This document shows positions 35,093 through 44,500 of a stretch of DNA of 64,000 nt, one piece after another. A program made the translations under genes and the position numbers. Each line of letters starts with the position of its first letter. The stretch's first letter is position 1. Under the pieces are notes generated by a model. That model saw only the letters and a program-made list of their open reading frames with translations, ran no database searches and was not told where the DNA came from. The stretch comes from Bosea sp. ANAM02 (GTDB lineage Bacteria > Pseudomonadota > Alphaproteobacteria > Rhizobiales > Beijerinckiaceae): assembly GCF_011764485.1 (NCBI RefSeq), contig NZ_AP022848.1:3624001-3688000 (forward strand), in the 5' to 3' direction.

Positions 35093-36268
35093 ATGTTCCT
35101 TCGCCTCTTCACCGATCTGCGCGCCGCCAAGGTCCCCGTGACCCTGCGCGAATATCTGACGCTGCTCGAAGGGGTGGAAGCCGATCTCGCCGAGCATCGC
35201 GTCGACGAGTTCTATTATCTCGCCCGCGCCTCGCTGGTGAAGGACGAGCGCCATCTCGACAAGTTCGACCGCGTCTTCGCCCAGGTGTTCAAGGGCATGG
35301 AGACGCTGCAGCAGGCGATCGAGGAAGCCGGTATCCCCGAGGAATGGCTGCGCAAGCTCGCCGAGAAATTCCTCACCGACGAAGAGAAGGCCCAGATCGA
35401 CGCGATGGGCTGGGAGAAACTCTGGGAGACGCTGAAACAGCGGCTCGACGAGCAGAAGGGCCGCCATCAGGGCGGCAGCAAGTGGATCGGCACCGCCGGC
35501 ACCTCGCCCTATGGCGCCTATGGCTACAATCCCGAAGGCATCCGCATCGGCCAGGACAAGAATCGCAATTTCCGGGCGGTGAAGGTCTGGGACAAGCGCG
35601 AGTTCAAGGATTTCGACGACACGCGCGAGCTCGGCGTGCGCAACATGCGGATCGCGCTCCGGCGCCTGCGCCGCTTCGCCCGTACCGGCGCGGCCGAGGA
35701 GCTCGACCTCGACACCACGATTTCAGAGACGGCCAAGCACGGCTATCTCGACGTCCAGCTCCGGCCGGAGCGCCGCAACGCCGTCAAGGTGCTGCTCTTC
35801 CTCGATGTCGGCGGCTCGATGGACTGGCATATCGAGCTGGCCGAGGAACTGTTCTCGGCGGCCCGGGCCGAGTTCAAGCATTTCGAGCATTTCTACTTCC
35901 ATAACTGCCCCTATGAGCGGGTCTGGAAGGAGAACCGCCGCCGCCACGACCAGCAGATCGCGACCTGGGACGTGCTCAGGACCTATCCGTCCGACTATCG
36001 CCTCGTCTTCGTCGGCGACGCCTCGATGAGCCCCTACGAGATCGCGATGCCCGGCGGCTCGGTCGAGCACTGGAACGAGGAAGCTGGCGAGGTCTGGATG
36101 GAGCGCCTGGCAACCAAATTCCCGAAATCGGTCTGGCTCAATCCGGTGCAGCAGAATCTCTGGAACTACACCCAGTCGATCCGCCAGATCGGCGGATTGA
36201 TGGGCGGGCGCATGTTCCCGCTGACGCTCGACGGGCTCGATGGCGCGATGAAGGTTCTGGCGCGGTGA
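35093..36268 (+). CDS. VWA domain protein, CoxE-like
   Basis: A 391-residue protein with a CoxE-type von Willebrand A domain in the C-terminal half. The MIDAS motif is DVGGS (LFLDVGGSMDWH, about residue 240), with Gly in place of the usual Ser at its third position, common in the CoxE group. The N-terminal half is helical and charged. Such proteins usually act with a MoxR-type AAA ATPase to assemble metal centres or complexes. No MoxR gene is adjacent here, so its partner must be elsewhere. The GTG start of the next gene overlaps its stop by four bases, making them a pair. Confidence 0.88.
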   Translation: MFLRLFTDLRAAKVPVTLREYLTLLEGVEADLAEHRVDEFYYLARASLVKDERHLDKFDRVFAQVFKGMETLQQAIEEAGIPEEWLRKLAEKFLTDEEKAQIDAMGWEKLWETLKQRLDEQKGRHQGGSKWIGTAGTSPYGAYGYNPEGIRIGQDKNRNFRAVKVWDKREFKDFDDTRELGVRNMRIALRRLRRFARTGAAEELDLDTTISETAKHGYLDVQLRPERRNAVKVLLFLDVGGSMDWHIELAEELFSAARAEFKHFEHFYFHNCPYERVWKENRRRHDQQIATWDVLRTYPSDYRLVFVGDASMSPYEIAMPGGSVEHWNEEAGEVWMERLATKFPKSVWLNPVQQNLWNYTQSIRQIGGLMGGRMFPLTLDGLDGAMKVLAR

Positions 36269-36873
36269 CGCATACGGTTCTGCACGAAGACGACGACGGC
36301 CCTGCCCCGAGCTGGCGCCAGCGACCGAAACCCGTCGGCTTCGAGATCGCCTACAAGCTCGACGGCGATACGCTGGAGGTCGACCGGACGCGCCGGGTCG
36401 ACAGCATTCGCCTCAGCGCCGTCGATCAGGTGCGCTTCGTCTATGCGCCCGGCAATATCTCGTCGAAGGGCTACAAGACGCAGCTCCGGCTCAGCGACGG
36501 CCGGACGGTGACCTTCGGCAACCTGTCCTGGCGCTCGCTGACCGATCTCGACCGCGACGATCCGCGCTATCACCGCTTCGTCACGGCGCTGGCGGCGGCG
36601 ATCGCGCGGGCCAATCCGCGCGCCCGCTTCGTCGCCGGGCGGCCGAAGCCGATCTGGCTCGGCGTCGCCGCCGTCGGCGCGCTCTCGCTCCTCATGCTGA
36701 CGGCCTTCACGCTGCGCGCTTTCCAGCAGGGCGCGACCAATGCCGGCCTGCTCGGCATCCTGCTGATCGCGGCGTCGTTCTGGCAGGTCTGGCCGCTGGT
36801 CAGCCTCAACCGGCCGCGCGAACTCGCGACCGGCGAAGTGCCTGAAAGCCTCGTCCCGGGCGGGACGGGCTGA
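36265..36873 (+). CDS. Uncharacterised membrane protein with two C-terminal membrane segments
   Basis: A 202-residue protein starting with GTG in overlap with the VWA gene (GTGA). Residues 1-120 are polar with beta-rich repeats (VDRTRRVDSIRLSAVDQVRFVYAPG). Two hydrophobic segments at about 130-150 and 161-179 form a hairpin, and the tail is short. I do not recognise the family. The overlap suggests it works with the VWA protein, perhaps as its membrane anchor; that is inference. Confidence 0.75.
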   Translation: MTHTVLHEDDDGPAPSWRQRPKPVGFEIAYKLDGDTLEVDRTRRVDSIRLSAVDQVRFVYAPGNISSKGYKTQLRLSDGRTVTFGNLSWRSLTDLDRDDPRYHRFVTALAAAIARANPRARFVAGRPKPIWLGVAAVGALSLLMLTAFTLRAFQQGATNAGLLGILLIAASFWQVWPLVSLNRPRELATGEVPESLVPGGTG

Positions 36874-36876
36874 AGC

Positions 36877-37299
36877 TCAGCGGACGACCAGCACCGAGCA
36901 TTTCGCCCGGCGCACGATGGCCGAGGCGTTCGAACCGATGACATAGGCGAGCATGCCCGGCTCATGCGAGCCGATGACGATGAGGTCGATGCCGCCGGCA
37001 TCGGCCTCGGCCAGCACCTCGCCATGGACTGAACCGATCAGCACCTTCGCCGAAACCTGCTCGGCCGGGAGGTCGACCTTCGCCGCGATCTCGGCAAGCT
37101 TCGCCTCGGCATCCTCCTGCTGCTCGGAATCGAAATCCGCCGGCACGAACTCCATGTATGTGACCGGGATCAGCGAGCGGACATAGACAAGCCGCACCTT
37201 TCCGCCGGAGTTCTTGGCGAAGGATACGGCGGCCGCGATCGCCGGCTGGGCGAGATCGGCTTCGGCGAGATCCACGGGGACCATAATCGATCTGTACAT
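36877..37299 (-). CDS. Universal stress protein (UspA family)
   Basis: A 140-residue single-domain Usp. The N-terminus MYRSIMVPVDLAE is the conserved first strand with the Asp that contacts ATP, and the C-terminal loop VIGSHEPGMLAYVIGSNAS resembles the ATP-binding GxxGx9GS motif, with somewhat altered spacing. The last strand is CSVLVVR. Usp proteins bind ATP or lipids and help in stress survival. It ends four bases from the end of the membrane-protein gene and is convergent with it. A possible SD AGGAGG precedes the ATG. Confidence 0.92.
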   Translation of the reverse strand: MYRSIMVPVDLAEADLAQPAIAAAVSFAKNSGGKVRLVYVRSLIPVTYMEFVPADFDSEQQEDAEAKLAEIAAKVDLPAEQVSAKVLIGSVHGEVLAEADAGGIDLIVIGSHEPGMLAYVIGSNASAIVRRAKCSVLVVR

Positions 37300-37450
37300 C
37301 GCATCCTCCTAGGCTGGTTGTGCAACCATCATGGAGTTTGCCAGTACGCGCGCCATGATCCAGCGCAAAATGCAGGATGCGGCGTGGCGCCGCGTGCTCG
37401 CAACAGGGCCCGTCGGCAAGCGTTCCGAGATTAGCTGATACTCTCAGCCA

Positions 37451-37567
37451 TCATCGTGAGGAGCCATTTCGTCGGAAATGGCGTCTCGAAGGATGTTTCA
37501 GGGCACTCCGGAACCATCTGGAGCATCCTTCGAGACGCCGATTCCGCGGCTTCTCAGGATGAGGGCC
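37451..37567. repeat. Intergenic repeat, family C (copy 3)
   Basis: It contains ATGGCGTCTCGAAGGATG on the left and CATCCTTCGAGACGCC on the right, near-perfect inverted partners, plus CTTCTCAGGATGAGGGC at the end. An internal stem CCATTTC/GAAATGG is also present. It lies between the ferredoxin and the Usp gene. Confidence 0.8.
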
Positions 37568-37589
37568 GAGGAGGGCTTTTCGTACGCCT

Positions 37590-37910
37590 TCAGCCCTGGC
37601 GCGCGGGCGTGCGGACGACCAGGCCGTCGAGATCGTCCCGGATGCGGATCTGGCAGGAGAGCCGCGAGTTCGGGCGGACGTCGAAGGCGAAGTCCAGCAT
37701 GTCCTCTTCCATGTGCTCGGCCGGGCCGACGGCAGCGGTCCAGGCGTCGTCGACATAGACATGGCAGGTGGCGCAGGCGCAGGCTCCGCCGCACTCCGCC
37801 TCGATGCCGGGGATCGCGTTGCGGATCGCCGTCTCCATCACGGTCGAGCCGGTTTCGGCCTCGACGGTGCGGCTCTCGCCCTGAGCGTCGATGAAGGTGA
37901 TGTTGGGCAT
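37590..37910 (-). CDS. [2Fe-2S] ferredoxin, adrenodoxin type
   Basis: A 106-residue ferredoxin. The cluster ligands follow C-x5-C-x2-C with a distant fourth Cys (ECGGACACATCHVYVD, then RLSCQIR). This matches the adrenodoxin/FdxB group, which serves iron-sulfur assembly or feeds cytochrome P450s and hydroxylases. The SD is GGAGTT-like. It lies between the Hpt protein gene and a repeat; no P450 or isc gene is adjacent, so its partner is unknown. Confidence 0.93.
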   Translation of the reverse strand: MPNITFIDAQGESRTVEAETGSTVMETAIRNAIPGIEAECGGACACATCHVYVDDAWTAAVGPAEHMEEDMLDFAFDVRPNSRLSCQIRIRDDLDGLVVRTPARQG

Positions 37911-37994
37911 GGCAAACTCCGGCGGCGCGATGACGGCCCTCGCTTAGAGCATTTCAAAGCGGCACGGAACGGGGTTTCGCGCCGCAGCCCCCGC

Positions 37995-38372
37995 TCAGGC
38001 GCCGCAGTCGAAGCGGGCGATGGCCGCCCTCGCCTCGGCGGCCGCCAGGGCGAGCGCGTCGAGCGCGCTCTCGCTCGCCTCGCGCTGCGGCCCGGCCAGG
38101 CCTTCCTCGATGCGGTCCGCCGCCTCGGCGACCTGCCAGGCGCCGACGGCGCGGGCCGCTCCCTTCAAGGTATGGGCAGCATCCATCCGCTGCTGATGGT
38201 CGGCGCTGTCATCGATCACGCGCAGATGGACGATGCATTGTTGCGCAAAAAGCGTGAGCAACTCCCGCTCCAGCTCGTGATCGCCGGCGGTCTGGCGGGA
38301 GAGATAGGCGAAATCGATGGCCTTCTCGGTCATGTCCGGGACTCGTCCGCGCAGGTCATCAAATGGCCGCAT
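37995..38372 (-). CDS. Hpt (histidine phosphotransfer) domain protein
   Basis: A 125-residue four-helix phosphotransfer protein. The phosphoryl-accepting histidine is His67 in AAHTLKGAARAVGA, the canonical HxxKGAA motif. From the ATG at 38372 (AGG at seven bases) it is 125 residues; an ATG at 38333 (MTEKAIDF) gives 112 and is also plausible. Stand-alone Hpt proteins relay phosphate between hybrid kinases and response regulators. No kinase or regulator gene is adjacent. It stands head-to-head with the giant coiled-coil gene with 221 bases between them. Confidence 0.85.
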   Translation of the reverse strand: MRPFDDLRGRVPDMTEKAIDFAYLSRQTAGDHELERELLTLFAQQCIVHLRVIDDSADHQQRMDAAHTLKGAARAVGAWQVAEAADRIEEGLAGPQREASESALDALALAAAEARAAIARFDCGA

Positions 38373-38593
38373 CGGCCGGCCTCATGCCCTTCAGGAAGCC
38401 CCCTGATGGTAAACGAGGCGTTAACGACGTTTGTGAATCGCGCGGTCAAATGGGTTTCCAAGGCTCCGGGGGTCCACTACCCTTCCAATTGGTAAAATGA
38501 TGGGCGCAGTGTCTCCGTTCACCCGGCCAGAGGCGGCATGGGGCGGCGGATACCGTATGCGCCCATGTGCAGTAGCGTGGCGAGGCGGCAACG

Positions 38594-41500
38594 ATGAATC
38601 GACCCAAGAAGCTCCAGGACCCCACTGAAGCTGCGATGTCGGCGATCGAAGAGGCGCTTCGCCTCGACCAGCCCTCCGATGTCGCCGAGACGCCGGTCGA
38701 GACCGAACCCCGGCTGCCCACGACCAGCGAGAACGACCTGAAGCTCGAAATGCCGCGCGTCGAGCCGGCACCCGCCGCGCAGCCGCCCGCCCCTTCCGCT
38801 CCCGCCCAGCAGCAGCCGGCGCCACCGCGTGCAGCGATCGCGCCCGATACCAGCCGCGTCGCCAATGACGACCGCCGCGATTCCAGCTCGCTCGTCCAGG
38901 CCTTCGCCGTGCGTCCGTCGCGCAAGCCCTATTGGTTTGCCGCGCTCGCCTCGCTCGCCTGGCTCGGCGGCGCCGCCTTCGTCCTGCTCGGCCGCTACGG
39001 CTCGTTCAGCAACGGCCTGCCCGAGCCCGTCGCCAGCTTCGGCATCGGCGAATGGACCCTGCTCGCGCTCTCTGTCGGCGCGCCGGTCGTGTTCTTCTTC
39101 GTGCTGGCGGCGCTCTATCGCCGCACCCAGGAAATGCGCCTGATCTCGCGCGCGATGACCGAGGTCGCGCTGCGCCTCGCCGAGCCCGAGGTCGCCGGCG
39201 CCGATTCCGTGCTGTCGCTCAGTCAGACCATCCGCCGCGAGGTCGCCGCCATGGGCGACGGCATCGAGCGCGCGGTTGCGCGCGCCGGCGAGCTGGAAAC
39301 CATCGTGCGCGGCGAGATCTCGACGCTGGAGCGCGCCTATGCCGACAACGAGATCCGCCTGCGCTCGCTGATCGACGAGCTCGTCACCCAGCGCGAGGCC
39401 GTTGTCGGCAATGCCGAACGCGTCAAGCTCGCCATCAGCGGCGCCCATGACGGGCTCGCCAAGGATCTCGACAGCGCCAGCCGCGCCATCGCGGAGGCCG
39501 TCTCGCAGGCCGGCGACCGCGTGACCGGCTCGCTCGGCGCCAAGGGCGACCAGATCACGCAGGCGCTCGGCCGCGCCGGCGAGAAGATGATCGAGGAGAT
39601 CAGCGGCCGCAGCCACGACCTGGTCGAGCGCCTCCAGATCACCTCGGGCGAGGTTTCGGAGCGACTGGCGGGTGCCAGCGGCAATCTGTCCGACATGCTC
39701 GACGGCCGCGCCAAGGAGATCGCCAGCTCGCTGGAGCGCACCGGCGCGGTCCTGACCGAAGGCCTGACCGCCGGCGCCCAGGACGTCACCCGCGCCATCA
39801 GCGAGACCGGCAACCAGGTCGCGGAAACACTGACCGGCCGCGTCGAGACCGTCAACGAATTGCTGAAGACCACCGGCGAGACGCTCGCCCGCGACATCTC
39901 GGACCGCGGCACCGAGGCCGCCGAACGCTTCGAGGCCAGCAGCCGCAGCATGGTCGCGCTGATCGAGAGCCAGAGCGAGGCCCTGCAGGCGCGCCTAGCT
40001 GAATCCGGCGAAGCGCTGCGCAGCGCCCTCTCCGACGAGGGCGAAAGCGTCACGACGCGCCTCGCCGAGGTCGGGCGCGGCGTCAACACCCTGCTCGTCC
40101 GCCAGAACGAGGCCATCGCCAGCCGCCTGACGGAGGTCGGCGAGAATGTCCACGGCCTGATCGGCACGCATGGCGACACCCTCGTCAACCGCCTCAACGA
40201 GACCGCCCGCACCGTCGACGACGTGCTGCGCGAGCGCAGCGAGGCCATCATCCTGCGCGTCAACGACGCCAGCCAGTCGCTCAGCGAGTCGGTCGCGCAG
40301 CATGGCGATACCCTCACCGGCCGCATCACCGATGTCGCGGGCCAGGTGAACGGGCTCTTCACCGAGCAGGGCAGCAAGCTCGTCGACCGCCTCAACGAGA
40401 CCGGCCAGACCGTCCACACCCTGCTCGACCAGCAGGCGGAGAAGCTGGTTGATCGCGTCTCCAGCGCCGGCAACGAGCTCTCCGATCTGGTCGGCAAGCA
40501 GAGCGACGGGGTCGTCGAACGCGTCGCCGAGGCCGGCCGCAGCCTCGCCAGCCTGATGGGCGAACAGAGCGACGCCACGGTCGCGCGCGTCTCGAATGCC
40601 GGCGCCGATGTCGCCAAGCTGTTGTCGGAACGCAGCGAAGCGCTGGTCGCCAGCGTCTCGGGCGCGGTCAACACCGTCGAGACCCGCCTGCGCGACGAGA
40701 GTGAACTGCTCGTCAGCCGCCTGACCCAGGCCGGCCAGGAAGTCGGCGTCATCGTCGGCAACGAGAGCGAGCGCCTGATCAGCGGCCTTTCCGACACCGG
40801 CGCGCGCGTCAGCGCCCTGCTGGAGGAGCAGGCCGGCGCGATGACCGTGAAGGTTTCGCAAGCCGGGCTCGAGATCAAAGACCTGCTCGGCAACGAGAGC
40901 CAGGCGCTGGCCAGCCGCGTCGCCGATGTCGGCCGCTCCGTGCACGGCATCCTGGCCGAGCGCTCGAACGCGCTGATCGATCGCCTCGCCGAGACCGGCG
41001 CCAGCATCGACCAGCAGCTCGACGAGCGCGGCGCGACGCTCGCCGCCCATGTCACCGGCAGCATCGAAGCGGCGAAGAGCGCCCTCGAACAGCAGCAGAC
41101 CGGCTTCCTCGCCAGTATCGGCGAGACGGCCGAGAAGGTCGGCGCCCTGCTCGGCGAGCAGCGCGAGACCATGGTGCGCGACCTCGTCAGCACCGGCCGC
41201 GAGGTCCACACCCTGCTCGGCGAGCAGAGCGAGGATCTGGCGCGCCGCATGACCGAGGCGACCCGCACCCTCACCGAGACGATCAATGTCGACGGCCGCC
41301 ATGTCGCCGACCGCGTCTCCGAAGCAACGCAAGGGTTGCGCGACACCTTTACCGTCCATGCCGAGGAGGCGCGCACCATGCTCGCCGGCACCGGCCGCGA
41401 GATCGTGATGGCGCTGACCCAGCAGGGTGGACGCGTCAACGAGGCGCTCTCGGCCAATGCCGAGTCGATGCTGCGCTCGGTCGAGGGCCGCGCCCAGGCG

Positions 41501-44500
41501 CTGAACGAGGCGCTGGCGCTGCGCCACGATGCTCTGACCAAGCTCTTTGACGAGCGCGGGCACGAGATCGAGGCCGCGCTCGGCGGGCGTCTCGCCGCGT
41601 TCTCGGCACTGTTCGACACGCAGGGCCGCGATGTCGAGACCGCGCTCGCCGCGCGCCTCGGCGCCTTCGAGGATCTGATCGTCAATCAGGGCGGCATCCT
41701 GACCGCCAAGATCGCCGGCGATGCGCAGCAGCTCACGGCCGCGCTCCATTCCGGCATCGCGCAGGTCGAGAAGCTGATCTCCGAGGACAGCGTCGTGCTG
41801 GCTGACAAGGCCGGCGCCCGCGCGCTGGAAGCGGCCGAGCTGCTCGCTACCCGCACCCGCGAAGCGGCGGACGCGATGGAAAGCCAGATCAAGCTGTTCG
41901 AAGACCGCTCGGGCGCCAAGAGCGCCGAGATCGCCGGCACGCTCGACAGCCTGATCGCTCGTATCGACGGCAGCCTCGGCTCGCGCGCCACCGCCCTCAA
42001 CGAGGCGCTGGTCGAGCGCACGGTCGATATCGCCCGCGTGTTGGCCGAAGGCGGGCGCGAGGTCACCAAGGCGCTCGCGGCCAAGGCCGACGAGATCGGC
42101 GAGGTCGTCACCTCCAAGAGCGAGTCGCTCACCCGCACGCTCAGTGACAAGGCCGACACGATCAATGCGACGCTGGGCGGCCGCGCCCTCCAGATCGCGG
42201 ATACGCTCGACCAGAGCGTCGCGCGCTTCGAGGAGCGCGTCGTCGGCCGGCTCGACACCGTCTCGCACACGCTCGACACCCGCGGCGACGAGATCGCCGC
42301 GACGCTGCAGGGGCGTTCGGAAGCCATCGCCACCGTTCTGGCCGAACGGGCGCAGGAATTGCGCGCCCTGTTCGACGACCAGGGCGGCGGCATGGTCGCG
42401 GCGCTGGCCGGCCAGAGCGAGGCCATCGCGGCCGCGCTCACCGAGCGCGCCGAGCAGTTGCGCACGCTGTTCGACGATCGCGGGCTCGGTATCGTCGCCG
42501 CGCTCGGCCGCCGCGGCGACGCCATCTCGGGCGCGCTCGATCAGCGCGCCGAGCAACTCCGCGCGATCTTCGAGGGTCAGGGCGTCGGCATCGTCGATGC
42601 GCTGGAGCGCCAGGGCGCGGCCGTCGCCTCCTCGCTGGAGGAGCGCACCAACGCCCTGCACGCCGCCTTCGACGCGAGCGGCAGCGGCCTCGTGGCGGCG
42701 CTCGGACGCCAGGGCGACACGATCACGCAATCGCTCGACGAGCGCGTCGAGACCCTGCGCGCCGTGTTCGACGCCAAAGGCAACGGCCTCGTCGCGGCCC
42801 TCGGACAGCAGGGCGCGGCCTTCACCCAGTCGGTCGACGAGCGCGTCGAGGCCCTGCGCGCCGCGTTCGACGCCAAGGGCAACGGCGCCGTCGAGGCGCT
42901 GAACGAGCGTGGCGAGGCGCTGGCCAGCGAGTTCGCATCGGTCGGCGAGACCGTGGTCCGCGCGCTCGAAAGCCGCGGCAACGCCATCGTCGCCGGCCTG
43001 CGCGATCGCGGCGCCGCCATTGCGAACGCGGTCGAGGCTTCGTCCAATGCGCTGCGCGAGACGCTCGAAGCCGGTTCGCGCCAGTCGGTCGAGGCCCTGG
43101 TCGGCACCAACGAGCAGTTGCGCGAGGAGCTCGGCGGCATGCTGGGACGCCTCGGCGAGGCGAACAAGCTGATGCAGCAGATCGTCAACGGCGCGAACAA
43201 GAACCTCGCCGCCGTTGAGAACAGCCTGTCGACCCGCGTCGGCGAATTGCAGAACGTGATCGGCACAGTGATGACGGAGGCCGGCTCGGCCTCGCAGCAG
43301 GTCACGACGCAGATCGCCGAGTTGAAGAGCTTCTCGGAAGGCACACTGCGGGAGACTGCGGCGCTGATCGGCCAGCTCGACGATCGCGGCACCACGCTCA
43401 ACGAGGTGACTCAGGCCAGCAGCGCGGCGCTCAACGCCGTCGCCGGGCGCCTGGAGCAGATCGAGGGCCGCGTCGGCAAGGCGCTGGTCGAGCGCCGCGA
43501 GGCGCTGGAGCAACTGCACGGGCTGATCGCCAACCGCACCGACGATGTCGAATCGATCACCCGGTCCTTCGCCTCGCTGATCGACGATTCGCTGAGCACG
43601 GCCGAGGCGCGCGCCCGCCAGATCGGCGCCGTCCTGTCCGACTCGGCGGAATCGACGACGAGCGCGATCGCCCAGCAGTTCGAGACGATCCGCTCCGCCA
43701 CCGGCCAGGAGCGCGAGCGCACCGCGGAAGCCCTGCGCGCCGCTTACGCCCAGGTTTCCACGGAGATCGGCGGCGAAATCGCCAAGGTGACCGAGCGCTT
43801 CCAGAAGGCGGCGCAGGACATGCGCGGGATCACCGGCGACATCCAGCGCGAGCTGGAGGCGACCCGCGCCGAATTGAAGCGCGGCGTGCTCGAACTGCCG
43901 GTGGAAGCCCAGGAATCGACCTCGGCCATGCGCCGGGTCGTGGCCGAGCAGATCAAGGCGCTGAACGACCTCACCGAGATCGTGACGCGGGCCGGCCGTC
44001 GCGGCGACGTCTCGCTGCCGATCGACCATGCCGCCAGCCGGCGCCCGGCAACCGCTGCGGCCGTCGCCGCTGCCGTCGCCGTCCCTGCCCCAGCCGCTCC
44101 GGCACGGCCTGCCCAGGCCTTCACCCCGCAGCCTGCGCCTGCCGCCGAGGAGCCGCTGCTGCGGCCGTCCATCGACGCTGCGTCGAGCGAACCCGAGCAA
44201 CCTGCCGCCGCGCGCCCAGCCGTCCGGATCGAGACCGCGACGGCTCCGACCCGCCCGGCTTCCGTGCAGGAGGCTGCGCGCCGTCAGCCGGAGCAGGCCG
44301 CGCAGCCTCAACCGGCCAAGGCCGGCTGGCTCTCCGACCTGCTGACCCGCGCCTCCCGCGAGGACAAGCAGCCGGAGCCGAGCAAGCCGACATCGCATTC
44401 GATCGAGAAGCTCGATTCGCTCTCCGTCGACATCGCGCGGATGATCGACCATGACGCCGCCGTCGAATTGTGGGACCGCTACAAGCGCGGCGAGCGCAAC

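Noticed and set aside
42359..42952. Regularly spaced 99-bp repeats that might suggest a CRISPR or tandem array
   Set aside because: They are in-frame protein repeats of 33 residues within an open reading frame, with no spacers.
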